A stretch of 33,231 nt of DNA. Source: Candidatus Aminicenantota bacterium (GTDB lineage: Bacteria > Acidobacteriota > Aminicenantia > UBA2199). The notes under the pieces were generated by a model. It did no database searches. It had not been told where the DNA came from and saw nothing but the letters and a program-made list of their open reading frames with translations. The stretch lies in NCBI GenBank assembly GCA_030610885.1, contig JAUWQW010000018.1, forward strand, positions 1-33,231. Direction: 5' to 3'. Every line of letters begins with the position of its first letter. The first letter of the stretch is position 1. A program made the translations under genes and the position numbers. Below are positions 16,005 through 24,396 of this stretch, piece by piece.

Positions 16005-16630
16005 AAAAAGTATCATTTTTTGTTTTAATTTTACTTTTTATAGCGAGTTCTAATTTTGCTCAGGCACAGAAATTTCAAGTATGCATTTTTAGTGGAGTGA
16101 ATCATGTTTTAGAGTATAGTTCTGAAGATGACTATGTGATGGGAGAAAATGATTTTCCTGTTACTCCAGCTCATACTCCTACAAATTTTGGTGTGGCTTT
16201 TGCTTATTTTTTCACAAAAGATATGGGAATTGAATTAGATGGAAGATATCATTTGTCTTCTAAAGTGACCTTACAAGATCCTTCAGATCAGGATACAGTG
16301 GAGATTAGTACACTTAAACATTTTGCTATCACTTTAAATTTTATCTATCAGTTTTCAAAAGGCAAATTTAGACCATACCTCGTGATAGGAGGTGGAATTG
16401 ATGGGGTTTTAGGCAAAGATGAAGCTTATACTACTAAATATGGATATCCATTCACATATGAAGTCCCAGAAGAAGCTTTTGATTTCCTTACTAATATAGG
16501 AGCTGGGATTCAATATTTTATAAACCCAAATTTTGGAGCCAGACTTGATTTCCGCTATGTTTTAATATTCGATGACCCAAACAATGTCATTAGTTTCAAT
16601 GTTGTTGTAGGAGGTTTCCTAAGATTCTAA
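16001..16630 (+). CDS. Outer-membrane beta-barrel protein (OmpA/OMP_b-brl-like)
   Basis: The 209-aa protein has a signal peptide (MKKVSFFVLILLFIASSNFAQA). Alternating hydrophobic strands typical of an eight-stranded outer-membrane barrel follow: FGVAFAYFFTKDMGIELDGR, FAITLNFIYQF, FRPYLVIGGGIDG, FLTNIGAGIQYFINPNFGAR and a final VVVGGFLRF. The last residue is Phe, as expected of a BAM recognition signal. It resembles the porin-like barrel families (PF13505 type) often annotated as an outer membrane beta-barrel protein. The ATG overlaps the previous stop by 4 bp and is served by AGGAGG at 15986-15991. Placement between a secreted propeller and a secreted protease suggests a surface function, but no specific role is shown. 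Confidence 0.85.
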   Translation: MKKVSFFVLILLFIASSNFAQAQKFQVCIFSGVNHVLEYSSEDDYVMGENDFPVTPAHTPTNFGVAFAYFFTKDMGIELDGRYHLSSKVTLQDPSDQDTVEISTLKHFAITLNFIYQFSKGKFRPYLVIGGGIDGVLGKDEAYTTKYGYPFTYEVPEEAFDFLTNIGAGIQYFINPNFGARLDFRYVLIFDDPNNVISFNVVVGGFLRF

Positions 16631-16691
16631 GTGAGAGAAAAACGAAAAGAAAAACTTTTGACATTACGAATTTATAAAAGAGGAGGAAAAA

Positions 16692-19028
16692 ATGAAAAGA
16701 TTTTTTGTAATGTTTTTTATGTTTTTTTTATTAACAATGTTTACCTCGACTGTTCTTTTTTCGCAAGAACCTCTTCAAATAGGAGAATATGTTTTTGAAA
16801 AGGTTGAAATTCCACATCCTTATGCAGCTAATCGCGGAATTGTATGGGAGCATATTTTTGAATGGCCAAATGCGGGGTATATTTGTGTTCACTTTAGTGA
16901 ATTCGATCTTGCACCTGGTGATTATGTAGAGATTTTTAGTCCCGATGAAAAATTTAAATATACATATAGAGGAAGAGGAAAAGTAGTGAGAGGAGGTGAG
17001 GCAACTATAAGTGAATTCTGGGCAGCTCACATTCCGGGTGACATAGCTATTGTAAGGCTCTACAGCAGAAATCCAAAAGGAGGATGGGGTTTTGTAATAG
17101 ATAAGTGGGCACGTGGTTATAGCTTGGAAGAGATAAAGACAATTATGGGAGGAGATGTAATTATTCAAGGTGTATGCGGCGATGATAATAGAAAAAACGC
17201 TAAATGTTATAGTGGCACTATATACCAAAAAAGTAAAGCTGTTTTAGCATTGTTGACGAATGGGACGAGATTCTGTACCGGCTTTCTAATTGGTAATGAA
17301 GGTCATATCATGACCAACAACCACTGTATCGACAGTCAAACTAAGGCTGATAATACCAATTATGAATTTATGGCAGAGGGGACAACATGTGCAACCGATT
17401 GTAGATCTTATGGGACTTGCCCAGGAACTATTAAGGCAAGCTCAGGAACACTTATTAAGACCAATTTTTATTTGGACTATTCTTTAATTAAATTGCCCAC
17501 AAATGTTAGTGGAACATATGGTTATTTGCAATTTAGAGATACATTGCCCATTATTTGTGAAAAAGCCTATATCCCATCCCATACAAATGGCTGGGGAAAA
17601 CAACTTACTGTTGAGGAAGATTCAACAATAAGTGGTTATTGTGAAATTCTTGGCTTTGGGAAATCTATTTTTAGAGAAGCTCCAGGAGTCAAATATCAAG
17701 CTGATGTATGGGGGGGAAGCTCGGGTGCGCCTGTAATTGCCTTTAAGGACCATTCAGTAGTAGCATTGAACCATGCTGGAAGCGAAAATCAATACTCCTG
17801 TGAACCTGGCTGGGGTGTTAAAATTCCCTCTATTATTTTAGATTTGGGCTCTGCTCTGCCAAGTGATGCTATTTTTAGACTTGAAGCGCCAAGCAGTTTA
17901 ACTGCTAACGCAATCACAGATACCCAAATAAACTTAAGATGGAAAGATAACTCAGAGTATGAAGATGGCTTTATAATTCAAAGGAAAAAAGCTGGTGGTA
18001 CATTTTCACCTATTAAAACAGTTGGAAGAAATGTTATTTCTCACCAGGATAAAAATGTTTCAGGTGATATCACTTATTATTATCGAGTGAGAGCTTATAA
18101 TAATGTAAATGAAAATTCTGCCTGGTCAAACACAGCCAGCGAAACTACCCCACCAAAAGCACCCACTAATTTAAATGCAAATGCAATTTCGTCTTCTGAG
18201 ATAAAAATAACCTGGAGAGATAATTCAAAATTTGAACAAGGTTTTAAAATTAAATGGAAGAGAGATGGTTTCAGTTGGCAGAACAAAACAGTAGGAGCTG
18301 GTGTTACTTCATGGACTCACACTGGGCTTAAGGCTAAGACTAAATATTGTTACAAGATAAGAGCTTATAACTCATATGGGAATTCTAATTGGTCAAACAC
18401 AGATTGTGACACAACCCGCGAGGCCCCACCAGTAGCACCAAGTAATTTAAGAGCTACTGCACCAGAGTGCTTTGAAATAAAATTAACATGGCAAGACAAT
18501 TCAGATAATGAACAGGGATTTAAGATTTATAGAAAATCAGGGCCAAACTGGTATCAGATTTCTACAGTTGCACATAATATAACTAAATTCTGGGATACTG
18601 AGCTTCCTTGCAGTCAGACTTTTTCCTATAAAGTGAGAGCTTATCATAATATATTTGGAAGTTCTTCTTACTCGAATATAGCCTCTGCTAAAACCATTTC
18701 TTGTTATTATTGCAGGGGAGGCTTAAATTTAAAAATAATTCCTGATAAAAAGATTGTTAATTCCGGTGAATTAGTAACTTACACTTATAAAGTTAAAAAC
18801 AATGGAGAAAAGGATTTAAAAAATATTAAAATAAAAGATGAAAAATTTGGTGACATTTCTATAGAATTTACTTTAGAAAATGGTAAAAGCAAGACTTTTA
18901 TAAAAACAGCTAGTCTAACTGAAACATATACTAACTTTGCTGAAGCCACGGCTATATATTATAAAGATAGGAATAAAATTAAAAGAGTGAAAGCACATGC
19001 ATGTGCTACAGTAGAGGTTAAAAAGTAG
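16692..19028 (+). CDS. Secreted trypsin-like serine protease with FN3 domains
   Basis: This 778-aa exported protein has a signal peptide to about residue 25 and then a beta-rich N-terminal domain (about 30-150). A chymotrypsin-fold protease domain follows with a complete catalytic triad: His211 (TNNHCID), Asp262 (YLDYSLIKL) and Ser344 (GGSSGAP). The many cysteines and the GSSGAP serine motif recall lysyl endopeptidase-type bacterial S1 proteases. Three fibronectin type III domains run from about 398 to 673, each starting PSSL/PTNL/PSNL and containing W(K/R/Q)DNS. The final about 100 residues resemble a DUF11/CARDB-like domain (VNSGELVTYTYKVKNNGEKD). AGGAGG precedes the ATG. It is probably an extracellular enzyme for protein breakdown; FN3 and the C-terminal domain would bind substrate or surface. 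It lies 61 bp after the barrel gene, possibly in the same transcript. Confidence 0.93.
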   Translation: MKRFFVMFFMFFLLTMFTSTVLFSQEPLQIGEYVFEKVEIPHPYAANRGIVWEHIFEWPNAGYICVHFSEFDLAPGDYVEIFSPDEKFKYTYRGRGKVVRGGEATISEFWAAHIPGDIAIVRLYSRNPKGGWGFVIDKWARGYSLEEIKTIMGGDVIIQGVCGDDNRKNAKCYSGTIYQKSKAVLALLTNGTRFCTGFLIGNEGHIMTNNHCIDSQTKADNTNYEFMAEGTTCATDCRSYGTCPGTIKASSGTLIKTNFYLDYSLIKLPTNVSGTYGYLQFRDTLPIICEKAYIPSHTNGWGKQLTVEEDSTISGYCEILGFGKSIFREAPGVKYQADVWGGSSGAPVIAFKDHSVVALNHAGSENQYSCEPGWGVKIPSIILDLGSALPSDAIFRLEAPSSLTANAITDTQINLRWKDNSEYEDGFIIQRKKAGGTFSPIKTVGRNVISHQDKNVSGDITYYYRVRAYNNVNENSAWSNTASETTPPKAPTNLNANAISSSEIKITWRDNSKFEQGFKIKWKRDGFSWQNKTVGAGVTSWTHTGLKAKTKYCYKIRAYNSYGNSNWSNTDCDTTREAPPVAPSNLRATAPECFEIKLTWQDNSDNEQGFKIYRKSGPNWYQISTVAHNITKFWDTELPCSQTFSYKVRAYHNIFGSSSYSNIASAKTISCYYCRGGLNLKIIPDKKIVNSGELVTYTYKVKNNGEKDLKNIKIKDEKFGDISIEFTLENGKSKTFIKTASLTETYTNFAEATAIYYKDRNKIKRVKAHACATVEVKK

Positions 19029-19062
19029 CTCTGACTTCATTTCATTGGCAGAATAGAGGACC

Positions 19063-19668
19063 TTATCTATTTTCGCTTTGTATTTGTTTAAACAGAGAGG
19101 GTTGCTCTTTTTCTTCAAACATTTCAGTCAGCTCTTCAATTGAAGGTAATTCAGAAATATCATTCAATCCAAAATAGAGCAAAAATTCTTTTGTTGTAGA
19201 ATATAGTGCAGGAAGGCCTGGAACCCTTTTTCTCCCGCTAATTTTTATTAATTTTTTTTGAAGCAAATTTTTCACAGGTCCAACAGAATTCACTCCCCTT
19301 AAGCGGGAAATCTCAGCAAGTGTAACAGGTTGTTTATATGAAACAATTGATAATGTTTCAAGAGAGGGAATTGTTAATGTTGATGTCTTCTTTATTTTAA
19401 AAAAATCATTTAACAAATCATGCATCTCTATTTTTGTGACAAGCTGTAATCCTCCACCTGACCTTTTCAAAACAATTCCCCTTTCAGAATCTTTATACAT
19501 ATCAATTAATTTTGATAGAATTTCTTCAAAATCTTTTATGTTTTTGCATTTCAAAAAAGTCATGATTTTTTCTGGTTCAACTGGCTCTTTTGAAACAAAC
19601 AAAACTGATTCAATAAAAGCAGTCTTTTGTTCTATTGTTTCAATGTTAAACTCTTTCTCTTCCTTCAT
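19063..19668 (-). CDS. scpB: Segregation and condensation protein B
   Basis: The 201-aa protein matches ScpB: two winged-helix domains with the characteristic core LETLSIVSYKQPVTLAEISRLRGVNS and the second-domain stretch GRKRVPGLPALYSTTKEFLLYFGL. ScpB dimers bind the kleisin ScpA and, with SMC, form the condensin that organises and segregates the chromosome. Its start overlaps the scpA stop by 4 bp (ATGA), the usual translational coupling. It is the last gene of the M50-trpS-scpA-scpB unit and converges on the protease gene across 34 bp. Confidence 0.95.
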   Translation of the reverse strand: MKEEKEFNIETIEQKTAFIESVLFVSKEPVEPEKIMTFLKCKNIKDFEEILSKLIDMYKDSERGIVLKRSGGGLQLVTKIEMHDLLNDFFKIKKTSTLTIPSLETLSIVSYKQPVTLAEISRLRGVNSVGPVKNLLQKKLIKISGRKRVPGLPALYSTTKEFLLYFGLNDISELPSIEELTEMFEEKEQPSLFKQIQSENR

Positions 19669-20390
19669 TGAGCAATTTTATACTTACCATTTTTCCATAC
19701 TGAGATTGTGTCAAATAATCTTTTTTGTAATACAATAATAATGCCTCTTTTAACCATATCAAGCAATGAAAAAAAAGCAACAAGGAACTCTTCTGTTGAA
19801 TCCAGCATTTCAATATACCCGGAAAAATTTAAATATCCTTTTGTTTCTAAAATCTCTAAAATCTCTTCTTGCTTCTTTTGAATCGAAAAATCTCTTGATT
19901 TAATATTAACAAATTCTTCTTTATCCCTTTTTTTAATTAAATTCAAAAAAACTTCCGCTAATTGAAAAGAGGAAATCTCTTTAATATCAAACTCTCTTGT
20001 TTCGAAATTTTCAGAAACCTCTTCTCTTTTCCACAACAACACTTCATCATTTTCCATTTGTTTGAGCAGTTTTGTTATCTTCTGAATTTTATCATATTCA
20101 GCTAAAGTGTTTATAAGTTTATCTTCCAGCGACTCCTCATTATATATTTCAGGTGCAGGTAACAAAGAACGAGATTTAATGTATATCAAAGTTGATGCTG
20201 TCATTAAAAAATCACTCTCTCTGGAAGGGTTTATGCCTCTTTTATTCATCAAATAATCAAGGTATTCTGAAGTAATCTCTGAAACTTTGATATCTAAGAT
20301 ATTCATTCTTTTTTTATTAACCAAATAGAGTAAAAGGTCAAGAGGACCCTCAAAAAATTCAGTTTGAATTTCATATTTTTCTGAATACAT
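19665..20390 (-). CDS. scpA: Segregation and condensation protein A (kleisin)
   Basis: The 241-aa protein starts with the ScpA signature FEGPLDLLLYLVNKKRMNILDI, followed by ITSEYLDYLM and SDFLMTASTLIYIKSRSLLP. A winged-helix end for SMC binding follows (LEILETKGYLNFSGYIEMLDSTEEFLVAFFSLLDMVKRGI). It is the kleisin that bridges SMC heads and recruits ScpB. No clear ribosome site precedes the ATG, so efficient translation may depend on the upstream trpS, whose stop is 28 bp away. Length is usual for the family. Confidence 0.96.
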   Translation of the reverse strand: MYSEKYEIQTEFFEGPLDLLLYLVNKKRMNILDIKVSEITSEYLDYLMNKRGINPSRESDFLMTASTLIYIKSRSLLPAPEIYNEESLEDKLINTLAEYDKIQKITKLLKQMENDEVLLWKREEVSENFETREFDIKEISSFQLAEVFLNLIKKRDKEEFVNIKSRDFSIQKKQEEILEILETKGYLNFSGYIEMLDSTEEFLVAFFSLLDMVKRGIIIVLQKRLFDTISVWKNGKYKIAQ

Positions 20391-20418
20391 TTTTTTAAAT
20401 CACTTATATTAATACTTT

Positions 20419-21396
20419 TTATATCTTTACAAGCTCTCTTACTTCTTCCAATGTTCTCTTTGCAGTTTCTCTGGCTTTTTTGTTACCCTTTTCAAGAATA
20501 TCCATTACACTAAGTTTTTCATACTTTTCCCTTCTCTCCCTAAAAGGATCAAGAAAATCATTCATATTCTTTATAAGTACCTTTTTGCAATCAATACATC
20601 CTATTGAGGCTTTCCTACACGCATACGAAATTTCTCTTATCTCCTCTTTTGATGAAAAAGATTGGTGAAGAGCAAAAACAGGGCAATCCTCTGGTACACC
20701 AGGATCTGTCCTTCTTTTTCGCCTTGTATCAGTTATCATTGGTTTGATTTTTTTCTCAATTGTTTCAGCCTTATCTGAGATACAGATTGTATTATTATAG
20801 CTTTTACTCATCTTTCGTCCATCAATTCCAGGAAGTTTCGGAATAGGAGTAAGAAATTCCATTGGCTCATCAAAGTATTCCCCATAAAAATTATTAAATT
20901 TCCTCACAATTTCTCTTGCAAGTTCAAGGTGAAAGACCTGATCCTCTCCAACAGGAACAATATTTCCTCTTACTATAATTATATCTATGGTTTGAAGAAG
21001 AGGATATCCCAGAAATCCAAAAGTGTTCAAATCTCTATCATTAAGCTGTATTTTCTGTTCCTTAAATGTTGGAACTCTTTCAAGCCATCCTAATGGTGTG
21101 ATCATGGAAAAAATCATAAATAATTCAGTAATCTCTTTTATTGAGGATTGAAGATAAACAATGCTCTTTTCAGGGTCAATCCCAACACTAAGCCAATCGA
21201 GTAAGAGCTCTTTTATATTACCCTTTATATTTTTTGAATCATGATACTCAGTTGTTAATGCATGCCAGTCAACAATTGAGTAATAACATTGATGTTTTTT
21301 TTGAAGTTCAACCCAGCTCTTTAAAGCTCCTTCCCAGTGACCTATGTGAGAAGAACCCGTTGGTCTCATTCCACTCATTACGATCTTTTTTTCCAT
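20419..21396 (-). CDS. trpS: Tryptophanyl-tRNA synthetase
   Basis: This 325-aa class I aminoacyl-tRNA synthetase charges tRNA-Trp. The ATP-binding HIGH motif is residues 17-20 (PTGSSHIGHW) and the KMSKS loop is near 195-199 (GRKMSKSYNNTI). Between them, FGFLGYPLLQTIDIIIVRGN and PVGEDQVFHLELAREI are typical of bacterial TrpRS. The C-terminal part shows cysteines (ACRKASIGCIDC) near residue 280 that could bind metal; I cannot confirm this. The start is ATG after AAGGAT, 8 bp downstream of the site-2 protease stop. Confidence 0.97.
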   Translation of the reverse strand: MEKKIVMSGMRPTGSSHIGHWEGALKSWVELQKKHQCYYSIVDWHALTTEYHDSKNIKGNIKELLLDWLSVGIDPEKSIVYLQSSIKEITELFMIFSMITPLGWLERVPTFKEQKIQLNDRDLNTFGFLGYPLLQTIDIIIVRGNIVPVGEDQVFHLELAREIVRKFNNFYGEYFDEPMEFLTPIPKLPGIDGRKMSKSYNNTICISDKAETIEKKIKPMITDTRRKRRTDPGVPEDCPVFALHQSFSSKEEIREISYACRKASIGCIDCKKVLIKNMNDFLDPFRERREKYEKLSVMDILEKGNKKARETAKRTLEEVRELVKI

Positions 21397-21404
21397 TTCT
21401 ATCC

Positions 21405-22043
21405 TTACAAAAGTATCCTATAAACAATTGAAATTATTGGGTTTGCAATAATATTTAAGATATTTGAATAAATAATAATAAGAAGAATCAAGAATCCATA
21501 TGGTTTGATTTTCAGATACATTTCCAAAGCTTCACCATGAAGCAAGCCTTCAATAATACCACTTCCGTCTAAAGGTGGAACTGGAATTAAATTAAAAATT
21601 GCAAGAAAGATGTTTATAACTATAAAATAATAGAGGATATAAGATAAAACTTCAATACTACCACCAGTGTATAAATTAACTATTCCAAAACTTCTTAATG
21701 TTAAAAAAACAATAACTCCTACAAATCCAGAAATAATATTTGAAACAGGACCAGCAGCAGAAATAAACATTCCATCTTTTCTTGGGTTTTTCAGATTATA
21801 TGGATTCACCATAACTGGTTTAGCCCATCCAAATACAGGAGCCCCGATAATTGCAAGAAAAATTGGAAAAATTATCGTGCCAATTAAATCAATATGTGCA
21901 ATGGGATTCAATGTGATTCTTCCCTGAAGCTTTGCAGTTGGATCACCGAATTTGTTAGCCATCCACCCATGAGCAGACTCATGTACAGAAATAGCAAATA
22001 AAACAACTCCAAATTGAATTATAATTAATAATATCTTATGCAT
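21405..22043 (-). CDS. Site-2 protease family (M50) membrane metalloprotease
   Basis: The 212-aa integral membrane protein has the zinc motif HESAH (His21, Glu22, His25) in its first helix and the third-ligand motif NLIPVPPLDGSGI in a later helix, as in the YwhC-like M50 group. These compact proteases cut transmembrane substrates. The trpS-scpA-scpB neighbourhood is a common arrangement for this group (general knowledge). No ribosome site precedes the only possible ATG. A promoter at 22050-22078 ends only 6 bases before the ATG, so the message may be leaderless. It is the first gene of the four-gene operon. Confidence 0.93.
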   Translation of the reverse strand: MHKILLIIIQFGVVLFAISVHESAHGWMANKFGDPTAKLQGRITLNPIAHIDLIGTIIFPIFLAIIGAPVFGWAKPVMVNPYNLKNPRKDGMFISAAGPVSNIISGFVGVIVFLTLRSFGIVNLYTGGSIEVLSYILYYFIVINIFLAIFNLIPVPPLDGSGIIEGLLHGEALEMYLKIKPYGFLILLIIIYSNILNIIANPIISIVYRILL

Positions 22044-22049
22044 TAAAAA

Positions 22050-22078
22050 AAAATACCATAAATAGCAGTATCAGTCAA
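22050..22078 (-). promoter_or_regulatory. Promoter of the M50-trpS-scpAB operon, possibly leaderless
   Basis: On the minus strand TTGACT (22073-22078), a 17-base spacer and TATTTT (22050-22055) end 6 bases before the start codon, so transcription would begin at or next to the ATG. Confidence 0.5.
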
Positions 22079-22086
22079 TTTTTTTA

Positions 22087-22115
22087 TTGACAATGAAAAA
22101 TAAAATTGCTATATT
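22087..22115 (+). promoter_or_regulatory. Sigma-70 type promoter of the TPR-like gene at 22140
   Basis: TTGACA (22087-22092), a 17-base spacer and TATATT (22110-22115) lie 24 bases before the ATG, back-to-back with the divergent M50 promoter. GGAGG lies between promoter and start. Confidence 0.6.
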
Positions 22116-22139
22116 AAAAATTTACGCAGGAGGTCAAAA

Positions 22140-23165
22140 ATGAAAAAATTTGTGATAATCTTTACAATTTTCTTTATAACAATTAGCTCATTCTATATTT
22201 ATGCAGGAAAAAGAGAAGATAGAGAGAAATTATATCTATCAGCTCTTACTGAAAGAAACCCTGAGCTCAAACTTCAAAAACTTGAAGAATACTATAATAA
22301 ATTTGGGAAAAAGAAAAAATACCAGACTTCAACCCTTTTTGTTCAACTTGTTAAAACATCACTTAAATTAAAAAAATATGATAAATTACTTAATTATGCT
22401 GACATAGCTTTACAATACAAGAAACTATCAGATGCTGAGAGATCAAACATAAAATTAAATAAAGCATATTATTATATCTATGGAAAAAAGGATTTTAAAA
22501 CAGCGGAATCTTTGGCTGATGAAGTAATTGCATTTGCAAAATCAAATAACGATAAAAACCTGAATGCAGATGCATTGAGAATAAAAGTTATTATTTTGGA
22601 ATCAGGTTCAAAAGATGTTGAAACAATAAAAAAGGCTTTGAAAACCTCAATTGAAATATATAATATTGATCATTCTCTAAAATCAGCTCACTTTGTTTTT
22701 TATTTCTCGAAAAAGCTTTACGATGAATTTGCACTTTATGATGAAGCAATTAACGCTCTTAAAAAGATATGTGCAGATAATAGAGCAATGGCAGGACATC
22801 TTGAACAGTTATCACTCTGGTATATGGCAGATGGCCTTAATAGCAAAGCTATAGAATATATGATGCCTTCCTATATGAGGAAGAAAAATTCAAAAAAAGC
22901 CTATTATATAGGCAAATTGATGTGTGAAACTGATGTTGAAAAAGCTTTCCAATACCTTGGCGAAGCATATGTTCTAAGCAATGAACCATATGCAACAAAA
23001 GCCATGGATTTGCTTAAAATTGAATATAAAAAAGAACTTAAACAAAAGCTAAACCAGGAAGCAGAAGGAGAGCAAGAAAATGTTAAGGAACCAGAAGAAG
23101 AGGAAATAGAAGGAGGAATTAAAAAGATAATCGAAGAAGCTAAAGCCAGGTTAGATAGATATTGA
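22140..23165 (+). CDS. Exported TPR-like protein, paralogue of the 24397-25404 protein
   Basis: I cannot assign a function to this 341-aa protein. A signal peptide (MKKFVIIFTIFFITISSFYIYA) indicates export to the periplasm. The rest is helical with TPR-like repeats (DKLLNYADIALQYKKL, YDEAINALKKICADN, NSKAIEYMMPSYMRKKNSKK, VEKAFQYLGEAYVLS) and ends in an acidic stretch and IIEEAKARLDRY. It aligns along its length with the convergent gene at 24397-25404: both start with LxxALxExxPxLKxQKLEEYYNK and both have YDEAIxALxxICxDN. TPR proteins are usually assembly scaffolds. The tRNA-Phe follows 36 bp downstream on the same strand. Confidence 0.8.
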   Translation: MKKFVIIFTIFFITISSFYIYAGKREDREKLYLSALTERNPELKLQKLEEYYNKFGKKKKYQTSTLFVQLVKTSLKLKKYDKLLNYADIALQYKKLSDAERSNIKLNKAYYYIYGKKDFKTAESLADEVIAFAKSNNDKNLNADALRIKVIILESGSKDVETIKKALKTSIEIYNIDHSLKSAHFVFYFSKKLYDEFALYDEAINALKKICADNRAMAGHLEQLSLWYMADGLNSKAIEYMMPSYMRKKNSKKAYYIGKLMCETDVEKAFQYLGEAYVLSNEPYATKAMDLLKIEYKKELKQKLNQEAEGEQENVKEPEEEEIEGGIKKIIEEAKARLDRY

Positions 23166-23201
23166 CTAAATTATTTTTTTATTTTATTATTATTAAATCT
23201 T

Positions 23202-23274
23202 GCCGGGATAGCTCAGCAGGTAGAGCGAGGGACTGAAAATCCCTGCGTCCGTGGTTCAATTCCGCGTCCCGGCA
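23202..23274 (+). tRNA. tRNA-Phe (anticodon GAA)
   Basis: The 73-base cloverleaf has acceptor arms GCCGGGA (23202-23208) and TCCCGGC (23267-23273), with discriminator A at 23274. The D arm contains GCTC...GAGC. The anticodon arm AGGGA-CTGAAAA-TCCCT has anticodon GAA at 23235-23237. The T arm CGTGG-TTCAATT-CCGCG has one T-G wobble. The 3' CCA is not encoded, so it must be added by the nucleotidyltransferase. It sits between the TPR-like gene and the lipoprotein pair, all on the plus strand, with no clear promoter of its own. Confidence 0.97.
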
Positions 23275-23323
23275 AATTTTTTTTAAGGTATTATATATCT
23301 TAGAAGGAGAGTTTAAAACTAAA

Positions 23324-23806
23324 ATGAAAAAAATTCTTATTTTATTTATAATAGCAATTATATTTTCAGGAGTCCTCTCATTCACAGGATGTAAAAGAAT
23401 GAGAGGCGAATTTGATGTAGAAGAATTATTTGCAGATACATATAGAAATTTAATAGCAGACAATAGTTATTTTCGCTGTTCATGCACTGTTTATAGTGTA
23501 AACTTTATGATTGGCAAAATAAAAAACTGGTCATTCAAGATTTATGATAGCAAAGATGAATTGTTATTAGATATAAATGATGCAAACCAGGACTCTCTCG
23601 GATATGATATAACAGTTGAAAAAAGAGCAATTCAAAGTTATTTTTCAGGTAATGTAAACTTAAGAACAACAGATCCAGTAACAGGAGATCTCTTCAATGG
23701 TAAAGAACCAGCAAGAGTAATCTTTAGAGGCACTATTGAGGATCAGAATGGATACACATCAGATTTAGCTCAAGTAGGGCCTGCATATTACACAGAAACA
23801 AAATAA
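23324..23806 (+). CDS. Putative lipoprotein, first of a tandem related pair
   Basis: The 160-aa protein is not assignable. A signal sequence ends in SFTGC, a plausible lipobox with Cys near residue 23, so it is probably a periplasmic lipoprotein. The mature part is predicted beta-rich, with IKNWSFKIYDSKDELLLDI and PARVIFRGTIEDQNGYTSDL. Those two stretches recur in the next gene (IEFWKFNIYKNDTLLLTI; TKVEIIVIIKDDSGYTYEI), so the two are related. An AAGGAG site lies 14 bases before the ATG, which is long; no better in-frame start is visible. It lies 49 bp downstream of the tRNA-Phe. Confidence 0.75.
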   Translation: MKKILILFIIAIIFSGVLSFTGCKRMRGEFDVEELFADTYRNLIADNSYFRCSCTVYSVNFMIGKIKNWSFKIYDSKDELLLDINDANQDSLGYDITVEKRAIQSYFSGNVNLRTTDPVTGDLFNGKEPARVIFRGTIEDQNGYTSDLAQVGPAYYTETK

Positions 23807-23822
23807 AAAAAGAGAGTAAAAA

Positions 23823-24290
23823 ATGAAAAAAGTCAATGTTTATAGTTTTTTTGTTATTTTAATTCTATTACTTGTATTTGCCGGATGCAGTTCAAACAGT
23901 GATACAGAGAATAAAAGTGATGTTAGAGTCTCATTCTATGGATGGGATTTTAGTAAAAATACATGTGAAAATGGTGATCCTGCTCTCTCATCTGAGATTA
24001 AGGCTGCGTTCAAAAACTTTTCCGAGATTCCAGGGAAAATAGAGTTCTGGAAATTCAATATTTATAAAAATGACACTTTATTACTTACAATTGATAAAAA
24101 TAATTTCGAAGATCTGGCTTGTGGGCAACAAGAACTTGTATTAGATTCTCCTATTATAGAAACCGGATGGATTGAATTGTATGGGTTTATGAAATATGAT
24201 CTTTTTGGAGATATGCCAACCAAGGTTGAAATTATTGTTATAATAAAAGATGACTCAGGTTACACCTATGAAATATCAGATATACGTTAA
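23823..24290 (+). CDS. Putative lipoprotein, second of a tandem related pair
   Basis: The 155-aa protein has a clear lipoprotein signal (LLLVFAGC, Cys22) followed by a Ser/Asn/Asp-rich linker. The mature domain shares the W-F-N/K-IY and the DxxGYTxxxxD segments with the preceding lipoprotein, indicating tandem duplication and divergence of a small beta-sandwich-like domain (fold is inference). It starts 16 bp after the previous stop and is certainly in the same transcript. The pattern suggests a shared family of extracytoplasmic proteins of unknown function. It converges on the second TPR-like gene. Confidence 0.78.
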   Translation: MKKVNVYSFFVILILLLVFAGCSSNSDTENKSDVRVSFYGWDFSKNTCENGDPALSSEIKAAFKNFSEIPGKIEFWKFNIYKNDTLLLTIDKNNFEDLACGQQELVLDSPIIETGWIELYGFMKYDLFGDMPTKVEIIVIIKDDSGYTYEISDIR

Positions 24291-24396
24291 AAAATAACTA
24301 TCAAACAAAAAAATCAACTTATCTTTATATAAAATTGAACCGGAATTAACTCATTGTTTGTATAATAAAATAAAATAGAAAAATTAAAAATATAAC

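Noticed and set aside
16658-16678. TTGACA and TATAAA before the protease gene as a promoter
   Set aside because: The spacing is only 9 bases, far from the 16-18 needed.
19029-19062. Terminator between the protease and scpB genes
   Set aside because: No stem-loop with a T-run is visible in this 34-bp gap.
23179-23463. Antisense 94-codon open frame across the tRNA-Phe
   Set aside because: It runs through the tRNA and the start of the lipoprotein gene on the opposite strand, lacks a ribosome site and has no recognisable protein character.
24291-24396. Hidden gene or RNA between the convergent lipoprotein and TPR-like genes
   Set aside because: The 106-bp stretch is AT-rich with no open frame, ribosome site or clear hairpin.
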